Position numbers and translations under genes: made by a program. From Firmicutes bacterium UBA4981 (lineage in GTDB: Bacteria; Bacillota; SHA-98; UBA4971), in the NCBI GenBank assembly GCA_002398515.1, contig DGZL01000138.1:12302-55271 (forward strand): a stretch of DNA of 42,970 bases, read 5' to 3'. How positions within the stretch are numbered: the stretch's first letter is position 1; each line of letters opens with the position of its first letter. The notes beneath the pieces were generated by a model. It was not told the DNA's origin, did not search any database, and was given only the letters and a program-made list of their open reading frames with translations. Of this stretch, positions 15,218 through 22,835 are shown in pieces.

Positions 15218-15247
15218 GAATTAAACCTCCATTACATGCGCATAATT
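15218..15247 (+). promoter_or_regulatory. Candidate forespore promoter for dodecin-spoVA
   Basis: GAATT (15218-15222), 18-bp spacer, CATAATT (15241-15247). Compared with sigma-G GHATR-N18-CATXHTA, the last base of each box deviates but spacing is exact and the -10 ends 26 nt before the GTG at 15273, as at gerMN. CATAAT could also serve as a sigma-A -10, without a good -35. Confidence 0.35.
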
Positions 15248-15272
15248 AGAAAAGAGAAAGGGGGCACAGCCT

Positions 15273-15479
15273 GTGTCAGTAGTCAAAGTCGTGGAATTAC
15301 TGGGTGAGTCAACGACAAGCTGGGAACATGCAATACAGGAGGCTGTCAGCGCAGCATCCAAGACCATCCGGAATATCACAGGTGTCGAAGTGTTGAATAT
15401 GACCGCCTCTATAGAAAACGGCGAGATTGCGAAATACAAAGCCAATGTGAACGTAGCTTTCTCCGTGGACGACACCTAG
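15273..15479 (+). CDS. Dodecin family flavin-binding protein
   Basis: A 68-residue dodecin (formerly DUF1458). Dodecins form hollow dodecamers that store or buffer flavins; a conserved tryptophan stacks on the isoalloxazine ring. Here SVVKVVELLGEST, the tryptophan in SWEHAIQEAVSAASKT, VEVLNMTASIENGEIAKYKANVNVAFSV give the full beta-alpha-beta-beta fold with the expected Trp. The GTG follows AAAGGGGG. It lies between sigF and spoVAC, 7 bp before spoVAC, so it is probably co-transcribed with the spoVA genes; that link to spores is inferred from position only. Confidence 0.88.
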   Translation: MSVVKVVELLGESTTSWEHAIQEAVSAASKTIRNITGVEVLNMTASIENGEIAKYKANVNVAFSVDDT

Positions 15480-15486
15480 TCGTAGC

Positions 15487-16032
15487 ATGTATTGGATGCG
15501 TGTGAGTCAGGGGGTATATGCGAAGGTGCCGTCTGAAAAGGCCAGAAAGCAGATAACAAAGATGCCTGAGACTATCCAGGCAGCCCAGGAGCAAAAGCGC
15601 AGGCAAGAGGCTTATCAGCAACTGGTGGCTGAAAGGACGCCAAAGCCTCCGTACCTCCGACATTTCCTCGTTGCATTTATGACAGGCGGTGCCGTTTGTG
15701 CGTTAGGCCAATTTGTCTTAGGCATCTTCATGGGGCGAGGACTGGATATCAACGCAGCGTCCGCTCCTACCCTCGCAGTCATGATTTTACTGGGTATAGT
15801 CTTAACTGCATTCGGGATCTACGATGAATTTGCTGAGTTTGCCGGGGCAGGGGCTGCAGTGCCTATTACAGGGTTCGCAAACACAGTTGCTGCGTCTGCC
15901 ATGGATTTTAAGCATGAAGGTTGGGTTTTGGGAATGGGGGCCAAGATGTTTATTATTGCAGGTCCTGTCATTGTGTATGGCATTTTGAGCGGAGTGTTTG
16001 CCTCTTTCATAACGTATATTATTCGGTTATAG
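15487..16032 (+). CDS. spoVAC: Stage V sporulation protein AC
   Basis: 181 residues as written, with four hydrophobic segments in the C-terminal ~125 residues (HFLVAFMTGGAVCALGQFVLGIF, TLAVMILLGIVLTAFGIYDEF, AGAAVPITGFANTVAASAMDF, FIIAGPVIVYGILSGVFASFITYII). SpoVAC is a membrane channel subunit that takes up Ca-dipicolinate during sporulation and releases it in germination. The start is uncertain: the ATG at 15487 has no clear ribosome site. In-frame ATG 15496, GTG 15502 and GTG 15526 are alternatives, and typical proteins are ~150 residues. spoVAD follows 21 bp on. spoVAA, AB and AF are absent here, as in many Clostridia. Confidence 0.92.
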   Translation: MYWMRVSQGVYAKVPSEKARKQITKMPETIQAAQEQKRRQEAYQQLVAERTPKPPYLRHFLVAFMTGGAVCALGQFVLGIFMGRGLDINAASAPTLAVMILLGIVLTAFGIYDEFAEFAGAGAAVPITGFANTVAASAMDFKHEGWVLGMGAKMFIIAGPVIVYGILSGVFASFITYIIRL

Positions 16033-16053
16033 CCTGAAGGGAATTACTGTGCT

Positions 16054-17064
16054 GTGGCGTCAAAGAAGATCGGCAAAGCGACTGTTAAGTTCACAAATCC
16101 CCCGATAATTGCCGGGACAGGCACTATAGTAGGGCCTATGGAAGGGCGCGGGCCCCTCGCCAAGGATATTGACGTGATATTGCCTGATTTGACTTTTGGG
16201 GAAAAGACGGGGGAAAGAAGTGAGCGCAAACTCTTGGAGCAGGCTGCCCAGATTGCCATAGAACGCTCAGGCATTGACAAAGGCATGATAGACTACTACA
16301 TTGCAGGTGATCTCTTAAATCAGATTATTTCGGCTAGTTTTTCCGCAAGACAACTGGCTATACCTTTTATCGGAGTGTACGGGGCATGCTCCACGTGTTC
16401 TATGGGAACAACTCTCGGAGGCATGATCATTGACGGTGGGTTTGCTGACTATGTTCTGGTGGCATGCTCAAGTCATTATCAAACAGCGGAGCGACAGTTT
16501 CGGTATCCAATAGAACTGAATATTCAACACAAGGCTACGTCCCAGTATACTGTGACAGGCGCAGGCGCCTTGGTCCTGGCGTCGTCCGGGAACGGGCCAA
16601 GGGTTACTTGGGCTACTACCGGCAGGGTAATAGATCTCGGGGTGAAAGATCCATACAACTTAGGCGCTGCCATGGCGCCGGCTGCTTGCGACACGCTGCT
16701 GAGGCATGTAGCTGACACCGGATGCGCTCCTGACATGTATGACCTGATTCTCACAGGAGATCTCGGCAGTCTTGGATCCCAACTCTTTGCAGAGTTGGCA
16801 AAAGACGCAGGTTGTAATGTTGGGAACAATTACAATGATTGCGGCCTCATGATCTTTGACACAAAGACTCAGCGAGTGGGGTCCGGGGCGAGTGGGTGCG
16901 CGTGCGCAGCCGTTGTTACGTTCGGCCACGTATTGAAAGAGATGGAGAGAGGAAACCTGAAGAAGATCCTACTGATAGCCACCGGCGCCTTGCTGAGCCC
17001 GTTAAGCTTTCAGCAGGGAGAGAGTATTCCCGGTGTAGGCCATGCTATTGTAATCGAGTTGTAG
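16054..17064 (+). CDS. spoVAD: Stage V sporulation protein AD
   Basis: A 336-residue thiolase-fold soluble protein that binds dipicolinic acid and feeds the SpoVA channel. Clear family stretches: FTNPPIIAGTGTIVGPMEGRGPL, LLNQIISASFSARQLAIPFIGVYGACSTC, FADYVLVACSSHYQTAERQFRYP, GAALVLAS-like GAGALVLASSGNGP, and YDLILTGDLGSLGSQLF. The length matches B. subtilis SpoVAD (~338). The GTG start is 21 bp after spoVAC, with a weak ribosome site; translational coupling is likely. Confidence 0.95.
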   Translation: MASKKIGKATVKFTNPPIIAGTGTIVGPMEGRGPLAKDIDVILPDLTFGEKTGERSERKLLEQAAQIAIERSGIDKGMIDYYIAGDLLNQIISASFSARQLAIPFIGVYGACSTCSMGTTLGGMIIDGGFADYVLVACSSHYQTAERQFRYPIELNIQHKATSQYTVTGAGALVLASSGNGPRVTWATTGRVIDLGVKDPYNLGAAMAPAACDTLLRHVADTGCAPDMYDLILTGDLGSLGSQLFAELAKDAGCNVGNNYNDCGLMIFDTKTQRVGSGASGCACAAVVTFGHVLKEMERGNLKKILLIATGALLSPLSFQQGESIPGVGHAIVIEL

Positions 17065-17080
17065 AAAGAAGGGTTAACCT

Positions 17081-17431
17081 GTGGACTACATTATCGCGTT
17101 TCTCATCGGAGGGTTTATCTGCGGTATAGGCCAGTTGATACTGGACTTCACAACTCTCACACCCGGACACATGCTCGTGTTGCTTACAGTGATAGGTGCT
17201 CTTGCAGGAGGTTTCGGACTTTACCAGCCTTTTCTCTCATTTGCAAAAGCAGGCGCACTGGTGCCGGTTACCGGATTCGGGGCGTCCATTGCCAAAGGGT
17301 CTCTGTTGGAGGCAGAGAGAACCGGCATTATCGGCTTGTTTACAGGGGCATTTGAGTTTACAGGGCAAGGGCTGGCAGTAGCCGTTTTCTTCAGCGCCAT
17401 CGCTGCCCTCTTCTTCAGTCCACGGTCCTGA
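17081..17431 (+). CDS. spoVAE: Stage V sporulation protein AE (SpoVAEb type)
   Basis: A 116-residue membrane protein with four hydrophobic stretches (IIAFLIGGFICGIGQLIL, HMLVLLTVIGALAGGFGLYQPF, AGALVPVTGFGASIAKGSL, GLAVAVFFSAIAALFF). It shares the VPVTGFG motif with SpoVAC, since the two are paralogous channel subunits. Starts at GTG 17081 after AAAGAAGGG, 16 bp from spoVAD. The spoVAC-D-E unit is the minimal dipicolinate transport set of Clostridia. Confidence 0.93.
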   Translation: MDYIIAFLIGGFICGIGQLILDFTTLTPGHMLVLLTVIGALAGGFGLYQPFLSFAKAGALVPVTGFGASIAKGSLLEAERTGIIGLFTGAFEFTGQGLAVAVFFSAIAALFFSPRS

Positions 17432-17495
17432 TTATGGCACCTGTAGTTTGCGCTACATATCCGGGCGTTCGGGTAAAGGAAGGTGTCAATCCTCT

Positions 17496-18515
17496 GTGAA
17501 AGAGACTATAGGGTTCCCTCGGGCACTCCTATATTACTATTATTATCCGGCTTGGAGGTCGTTTTTTGAATCCCTTGGCCAGACTTGTCAAGTCTCAGGC
17601 AAGACCACCAAGGCGGTGATAGACTCAGGGATTAGGGTTACAGTAGACGAGGCGTGTTTGCCTGTCAAAGCTTTTCATGGTCATGTGCTGAGCCTCTCCG
17701 GCGCATGTGACAGGGTATTCGTTCCGAGACTGGTTTCCGTTGAGAAGAAGGCTTACATATGCCCGAAGCTAATGGGCCTTCCTGACATGGTAAGACACAA
17801 CTGTAAAGGCATCCGGCAAATAATCGACCCTTGCATTGACATGAGCCGTAACTCCCGGGCATATATAAAAGAGCTCTATGCCACCGGTAGGCTATTCACA
17901 CGGAATCCACTGAAGATATCTGTTGCAAGGCGAAAGGCAAAACAAGCATATGAAGTGTTTGTCCGGCTTCTCCAGGCAGGGCTGACGCCCATTGATGCCA
18001 TGGCAAAGCAGGACTTCCATCTTCTGCAGTACTTCCGGGATTCCGGCACATCCTGTAATACGCTGTCAAGACATGACGAAGACGTTCGGTCCCCGATCAT
18101 TGGCGTTCTGGGCCATCCCTATATCCTTTATGACTCATTTCTAGGAATGAACGTTTTGGACAGGCTCCACCTGATGGGTGCAAAAGTAGTGACTATGGAC
18201 ATGCTGCAGCCTGCAGTTGTCGAACAGGCGGCAGCAAAGTCCCAAAAGAGGGTGTTCTGGACCATAGGCAGACGGTTGCTTGGGGCCGGCTACTACTTTC
18301 TGATGCCGGGAACTGTGGACGGTTGCCTCCAAATGAGCGCCTTCGCTTGCGGACCTGATTCTTTCATCGGCGAGCTTTTGCAACAAGAATCTGCAAGGAG
18401 CAAGCAGAAGGTGCCGTTTATGACGATCATAGTTGATGAACACACAGGAGAAGCCGGTGTCCTAACCAGGCTTGAGGCTTTTATGGATATTGTGGAGAGG
18501 TCAATGCTAAGGTGA
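17496..18515 (+). CDS. DUF2229/COG3580-type protein, acyl-CoA dehydratase-activase associated
   Basis: About 339 residues. The N-terminal signature IGFPRALLYYYYYPAWRSFFESLG followed by TTKAVIDSGIRVTVDEACLPVKAFHGHV matches DUF2229. Conserved cysteines at EACLPVK, YICPKLMGLPD and FACGPDSFIGELL resemble cluster ligands in HgdB/YjiM-type 2-hydroxyacyl-CoA dehydratase relatives and double-cubane cluster proteins. DUF2229 is usually one domain of a ~1,400-residue fused protein together with an activase; here it is separate. GTG 17496 (AAAGGAAGG upstream) starts just before the signature; an in-frame TTG at 17448 adds 16 residues. The stop overlaps the next start (GTGA). Biochemical role unknown. 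Confidence 0.75.
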   Translation: MKETIGFPRALLYYYYYPAWRSFFESLGQTCQVSGKTTKAVIDSGIRVTVDEACLPVKAFHGHVLSLSGACDRVFVPRLVSVEKKAYICPKLMGLPDMVRHNCKGIRQIIDPCIDMSRNSRAYIKELYATGRLFTRNPLKISVARRKAKQAYEVFVRLLQAGLTPIDAMAKQDFHLLQYFRDSGTSCNTLSRHDEDVRSPIIGVLGHPYILYDSFLGMNVLDRLHLMGAKVVTMDMLQPAVVEQAAAKSQKRVFWTIGRRLLGAGYYFLMPGTVDGCLQMSAFACGPDSFIGELLQQESARSKQKVPFMTIIVDEHTGEAGVLTRLEAFMDIVERSMLR

Positions 18516-19600
18516 AACTGACCTTTGCACGTCTTGGTAATTTTCACATCGCGGCGAAAGCTCTTTTTGAAGCGCTGGGAATTGACGTGGTGTTGCCTCC
18601 GCCTCCTACCAAACGCACAATGTCCCTGGGTTCGCTCAACTCTCCTGAATTCGCTTGTCTTCCGCTGAAAATGAATATTGGAAACTACTTGGAAGCCTTG
18701 GAGAAAGGGGCAGATACTATTGTAATGGTAGGTGGTATAGGTCCGTGCCGCCTTGGATTATACGGCGAAGTCCAAAGGCAAATCCTGGAAGGGATCGGAT
18801 GCGATTTCAAGATGATTGTTGTGGAGCCTCCACAAGGGAGACCGGACCGCGTCTTTCGGCAATTGTTCGAGATTACGGGAGCGCAACGTATCTCACAGTA
18901 TGTTGGAGCTCTGCGTCTGGGCTGGAGTAAACTCACTGCCATAGACTCTCTGGAGAAGCTTGCTCTCAGACTCCGCCCGTTTGAGGAGTCAAAAGGTGAT
19001 ATCTCGTTTGCCTATGAAGCCACTTTGAAGCGCATAGATGAGGCGGGTAGCCCGAAAGAGGTAGCGTCTGCCTTGGAGAACGGACAAGCAGCAATGAAGT
19101 CCGCCTGCAAGAAGACAGACTCGGACAAGCCGGGCATCGGTATTGTGGGAGAAGTGTTCATGGTTCTCGAACCTTTTGCCAACTGTGAGATTGAGAAGCG
19201 CTTGGGGGAGATGGGGGTCGTAGTGCATAGGTCAATTTATCTCAGTGATTGGGTGATGGAACATGTAGTAAAGGACGTGTTTCGCATTTTGCGAAAATCC
19301 AAGCTTCCATATGAATTGGCTAGGCCGTATTTATGTCACTTCGTCGGTGGCCACGGCGTGGAGACCATAGCGTCTACCGTAGACTACGCCAGGCAGGGGC
19401 TGGACGGGGTAATTCAGGTAGCTCCGTTTACATGTATGCCTGAGATCATAGCTCAAGATCTACTGCCTACAGTCTCGAGGGATCTTGGTATTCCCGTAAT
19501 GACCCTTGTTCTGGATGAGCATTCGTCCGGCACCGGGGTGTTGACGCGTCTTGAGGCTTTTGTTGACTTGGTTAGAATGTCACGCCGCTCCAGGAGGTGA
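18512..19600 (+). CDS. COG3581-type protein, acyl-CoA dehydratase-activase associated
   Basis: 362 residues starting at a GTG that overlaps the previous stop by 4 bp. Conserved elements: FACLPLKMNIGNYLEALEKGADTIVMVGGIGPCRLGLYGE, then IGIVGEVFMVLEPFANCEIEKRLGEMGV, GGHGVETI and VAPFTCMPEIIAQDLLP, ending LVLDEHSSGTGVLTRLEAFVDLV. The last motif is shared with the upstream gene (VDEHTGEAGVLTRLEAFMDIV), so the two are paralogous halves. Cysteines at CLPLK, GPCR and FTCMP are candidate iron-sulfur ligands. It probably pairs with the previous protein and with the ATPase encoded next. No substrate can be named. Confidence 0.72.
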   Translation: MKLTFARLGNFHIAAKALFEALGIDVVLPPPPTKRTMSLGSLNSPEFACLPLKMNIGNYLEALEKGADTIVMVGGIGPCRLGLYGEVQRQILEGIGCDFKMIVVEPPQGRPDRVFRQLFEITGAQRISQYVGALRLGWSKLTAIDSLEKLALRLRPFEESKGDISFAYEATLKRIDEAGSPKEVASALENGQAAMKSACKKTDSDKPGIGIVGEVFMVLEPFANCEIEKRLGEMGVVVHRSIYLSDWVMEHVVKDVFRILRKSKLPYELARPYLCHFVGGHGVETIASTVDYARQGLDGVIQVAPFTCMPEIIAQDLLPTVSRDLGIPVMTLVLDEHSSGTGVLTRLEAFVDLVRMSRRSRR

Positions 19601-19606
19601 TTCCCG

Positions 19607-20566
19607 GTGGCAGGCTCAGGTTATCTGGGAGTGGATGTCGGTTCTGTCAGCACTAACTTAGTGCTGATAGATGAGAGAGGAGTGTTACAGGAGAAACTTT
19701 ACCTGAGGACTCAGGGAGATCCGATAAGCGCTGTGAAAGAAGGGATGAGGCGTCTTGCAGCTGTCGCAGGGGATACTGAAATCCTCGGGGTAGGAACATC
19801 AGGCAGCGGCAGGAAGCTGGCAGGAGTCATCCTTGGCGCTGATTGCATCAAGAATGAGATTACCGCTCATGCAGTAGCTGCCAATTGCCGGGTGCCAGGG
19901 GTGCAAACAGTAATTGAAATCGGCGGCCAAGACTCGAAAATCATCATTCTCAGGCAAGGGATTGTCATTGACTTCGCCATGAATACTGTATGTGCAGCAG
20001 GCACAGGCTCTTTCTTGGAGCAACAAGCAGCAAGGCTGGGTATAGCCATAGATCAATTCGGCAAACTTGCGCTCGGGGCGGTAACCCCTGTAAGAATTGC
20101 AGGTAGATGTGCAGTGTTTGCTGAGTCCGACATGATACACAAGCAGCAAATGGGACACAGGATTGAAGACATAATCTCAGGCCTGTGCGAGGCCCTTGTC
20201 CGAAACTACCTGAATAACGTCGGGAAAGGAAAAATCATTGAACCGCCTGTGGTTTTCCAAGGAGGCGTTGCTGCTAATGCCGGTATGAAAGCTGCTTTTG
20301 AGAAGGAACTAGGCACACAAGTTATCGTACCTGAACATTATGATGTGATGGGAGCCTTAGGCGCTGCGCTAATGGCCATAGAGGAAAAGAACAGAAAAGA
20401 CGGGCAATCTGCGTTTCGTGGATTTGCTGCCCTTAACAGAGACTACGCTACCCGGACTTTTGAATGTAAGGGCTGTCCGAATCTTTGTGAGATCGTAAAT
20501 ATTACTATGGACAATGAGACTATTGCCCGATGGGGTTCCAGATGCGGCAGGTGGGATTCACTGTAA
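19607..20566 (+). CDS. HgdC/BadF-type ATPase, acyl-CoA dehydratase activase
   Basis: 319 residues of the ASKHA-fold activase family (COG1924). These use ATP to push one electron at very low potential from a [4Fe-4S] cluster onto a partner iron-sulfur protein. ATP-binding motifs: GVDVGSVSTNLVLID, GVGTSGSGRKLAG, VIEIGGQDSKIIIL, GALGAAL. The two cluster cysteines lie in NTVCAAGTGSFLEQQ and GRCAVFAESDMI. A C-terminal tail adds CKGCPNLC and SRCGRW, a possible further metal site also seen in fused relatives. GTG start after GGAGGTG. No hydroxyacyl-CoA dehydratase subunits are nearby; the two preceding proteins are the likely partners. Confidence 0.85.
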   Translation: MAGSGYLGVDVGSVSTNLVLIDERGVLQEKLYLRTQGDPISAVKEGMRRLAAVAGDTEILGVGTSGSGRKLAGVILGADCIKNEITAHAVAANCRVPGVQTVIEIGGQDSKIIILRQGIVIDFAMNTVCAAGTGSFLEQQAARLGIAIDQFGKLALGAVTPVRIAGRCAVFAESDMIHKQQMGHRIEDIISGLCEALVRNYLNNVGKGKIIEPPVVFQGGVAANAGMKAAFEKELGTQVIVPEHYDVMGALGAALMAIEEKNRKDGQSAFRGFAALNRDYATRTFECKGCPNLCEIVNITMDNETIARWGSRCGRWDSL

Positions 20567-20603
20567 ATGACGGACGAAATCAGCCACAAAGCAACGAACT
20601 CCC

Positions 20604-20632
20604 TTGACCCCAGGTAGCTTGCATGCTATTAT
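20604..20632 (+). promoter_or_regulatory. Sigma-A promoter of lysA
   Basis: -35 TTGACC (20604-20609), exactly 17-bp spacer, -10 TATTAT (20627-20632): 5/6 and 5/6 matches. The predicted start near 20639 gives a leader of ~124 nt before lysA, which contains a terminator-like hairpin. Confidence 0.7.
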
Positions 20633-20716
20633 GTGAAACAAGCTATCCCTTGGATCAGAACGGAATTGATGGCATAGGTAAGATGAACTATCACTAATAC
20701 CAAGAGACGCAAACTT

Positions 20717-20745
20717 GCGGACAGGGGGGCTAGTCCGCTGTTTTT
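20717..20745 (+). terminator. Terminator hairpin in the lysA leader
   Basis: Stem GCGGAC / GTCCGC (20717-20722, 20733-20738), 10-nt loop, then TGTTTTT. It ends only ~18 nt before the preferred lysA start and downstream of the lysA promoter. It would therefore attenuate lysA as well as stop read-through from the upstream operon. No known lysine riboswitch or T-box core is recognisable in the ~80 nt before it. Confidence 0.6.
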
Positions 20746-20762
20746 GGATGGGAGAGGCTGAA

Positions 20763-22130
20763 TTGGAGCTATATGGGTCTATGCAGATTACAAGTGACGG
20801 GGAGTTAGTGATAGGTGGTTGCCGTGTTACGCGCCTTGCAAGGGATTTCGGCACTCCCCTTCACATCATGGACGAAGAGATGATGCGGTCTAAGTGCCGG
20901 GATATGAGGATGTCGCTTCAAAAGTACTATCCTAAAGTCTTTGTGGCATACGCAAGTAAGGCCTTCTGTACTCTTGCCATGTGCAGGCTGATCCAAGAAG
21001 AGTCGTTAGGCCTTGATGTGTGTTCCGGAGGAGAACTTTTCACAGCCCTTGAAGCCGGGATTCCTCCGGAGAATGTGCTATTTCATGGGAACTGTAAAAC
21101 CCCCAGAGAAATAGAAATGGGAGTCAGGGTCGGCGTGGGAAGATTCATCGTAGATAACCTCGACGAGCTTGACTTGCTTTCTGAGATATCACGCAAGTTC
21201 AGAAGAAGAGCGCATGTTCAGATCCGTCTCAATCCCGGGGTGGAAGCACATACGCATGACTATATACAGACAGGCCTCATAGATTCCAAGTTTGGGCTTG
21301 GAGTAACTGACGGGCAGGCTATGAAAGCAGTGGAACGAGTACTGGCTTCAGAATATCTCGTTCTCGAAGGAGTCCATAGCCATATAGGGTCTCAAATACT
21401 TACCGTAGAGCCTTACGTATTGGCAACTAACGTTGTCATGGACTTTGTCGGAGATGTGAAAGAGAAATATGGGTACAGTCTACGTGAAGTGAACCTCGGA
21501 GGCGGATTCGGTGTCAGGTACAGGGCTGCTGATACCCCGCTCTCCCTGGATGAATACTCCAAAAGAGTATCCCAGGTCGTTCGTGAGTCATGTCATATCC
21601 AACGTTTGGACCTTCCGTGTATCACGGTGGAACCCGGTCGTTATATCGTAGGTGAAGCAGGGACCACGCTATATACTGTCTGTGCAATCAAGGATATCCC
21701 CGGAGTCCGAAAATACGTCATGGTAGACGGCGGCATGTCGGAGAATCCCAGAGTCACTTTGTATCAGGCAGAGTACGAGGCAATTTTGGCTAACAGAGCC
21801 TTGGAAGAACCTACTGAGACAGTTTCGATAGCAGGGAAGCATTGTGAAGAAGGGGACATGTTGATTGTCGATGCCAAGATGCCGCAAGCTAAACCCGGTG
21901 ATACACTGGCGATCTTTACTACCGGGGCTTACCATTATTCCATGGCAAGTAATTACAACAGGTATCCCAGGCCGGCAGTGATATTTGCCAGGGCAGGTTT
22001 GGCTGATGTCGTTGTAGAAAGAGAGAGTTACGCGAATCTTTTGGCAAGAGACAGGGTACCGGCACGGTTGGCACAAACCGATGCAAGGGACATTAGTCCT
22101 CATTTGCCTGCGGCGGGTAACCCAGGCTAG
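20763..22130 (+). CDS. lysA: Diaminopimelate decarboxylase
   Basis: A 455-residue PLP enzyme (fold type III) that makes L-lysine from meso-diaminopimelate. Lys66 in AYASKAF is the PLP lysine; GLDVCSGGE, HGNCK, VHSHIGSQI, GGGFGV, EPGRYIV, CEEGD and GAYHYSMASNYN are the usual active-site segments. TTG 20763 is preferred, with GGGAGAGG 6 nt upstream. The N-terminus then reads MELYGS, comparable to the start of Bacillus LysA. ATG 20748 and 20781 are alternatives. lysA follows the spoVA region in B. subtilis too, where diaminopimelate also serves spore peptidoglycan. Confidence 0.93.
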   Translation: MELYGSMQITSDGELVIGGCRVTRLARDFGTPLHIMDEEMMRSKCRDMRMSLQKYYPKVFVAYASKAFCTLAMCRLIQEESLGLDVCSGGELFTALEAGIPPENVLFHGNCKTPREIEMGVRVGVGRFIVDNLDELDLLSEISRKFRRRAHVQIRLNPGVEAHTHDYIQTGLIDSKFGLGVTDGQAMKAVERVLASEYLVLEGVHSHIGSQILTVEPYVLATNVVMDFVGDVKEKYGYSLREVNLGGGFGVRYRAADTPLSLDEYSKRVSQVVRESCHIQRLDLPCITVEPGRYIVGEAGTTLYTVCAIKDIPGVRKYVMVDGGMSENPRVTLYQAEYEAILANRALEEPTETVSIAGKHCEEGDMLIVDAKMPQAKPGDTLAIFTTGAYHYSMASNYNRYPRPAVIFARAGLADVVVERESYANLLARDRVPARLAQTDARDISPHLPAAGNPG

Positions 22131-22211
22131 GATAGTTCACGCTCGGCCGCATTTTGTGGAAGCTGAACATTCACGCCCGCCCGCAGCGCGAAATAGTGCG
22201 GAGGGAGATAC

Positions 22212-22817
22212 ATGGCTAACTTGTCATCTATGCTTTTAACTTTGCCTATAGTATTGTTGTCACTTACAGTTCATGAATTTGCTCATGCTGCAACTGCCAA
22301 CGTTCTGGGAGATCCTACGCCTCGTTGGGAAGGCCGTCTTACGCTTAATCCTTTGGCTCATTTGGATGTTTTCGGTACTCTGACGCTAATACTTACCCGC
22401 AGATTCGGCTGGGCAAAACCTGTTCCGATAAATCCCGCGTATTTTAAGGATTGGCGGCAGGGAATGGCCCTGGTGGGAGTGGCAGGCCCTCTTTCCAATG
22501 TGGTCTTGGCTTTCATATTCGCTCTTCCGTATAGATTAGGTATACGCATGCCTTATTACCTTGATCTCATTTCGTACTTTGCCATTCTCATAAATCTCGG
22601 CCTTGCGTCATTTAATCTCATTCCGATACCGCCTTTGGACGGCTCAAGGTTACTCCTTGTGTTCTTGAGAGGGAAGAACCTTTACATTTATCAGCAACTG
22701 GAGCAGTACGGTCAGTTCATCCTGCTGCTTCTGATTTTTACAGGGGCTATATCCGTGATAATGCTACCTATCATGAGATTCTTGGCCTTCCTCATTACAG
22801 GCCTAAGAATGTTTTAG
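22212..22817 (+). CDS. Site-2-protease family (M50) membrane metalloprotease
   Basis: 201 residues, mostly hydrophobic, with the zinc motif HEFAH at 21-25 and the third ligand region NLIPIPPLDGSRLLL near 135-150. Several membrane segments surround these (7-25, 88-108, 118-140, 165-200). The size and layout match the YwhC-like M50B group, without PDZ domains, commonly found next to trpS and scpAB in Bacillota. Substrate unknown. ATG follows GGAGGGAGATAC. trpS starts 18 bp downstream. Confidence 0.88.
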   Translation: MANLSSMLLTLPIVLLSLTVHEFAHAATANVLGDPTPRWEGRLTLNPLAHLDVFGTLTLILTRRFGWAKPVPINPAYFKDWRQGMALVGVAGPLSNVVLAFIFALPYRLGIRMPYYLDLISYFAILINLGLASFNLIPIPPLDGSRLLLVFLRGKNLYIYQQLEQYGQFILLLLIFTGAISVIMLPIMRFLAFLITGLRMF

Positions 22818-22835
22818 ACAAGGGGAGATAGTTCC

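Noticed and set aside
20704..20716. AGAGACGCAAACTT before the lysA hairpin resembles the 5' start of the lysine riboswitch
   Set aside because: The riboswitch needs about 170 nt with several conserved junctions; only ~60 nt remain before the lysA start and none of the other core segments are present.
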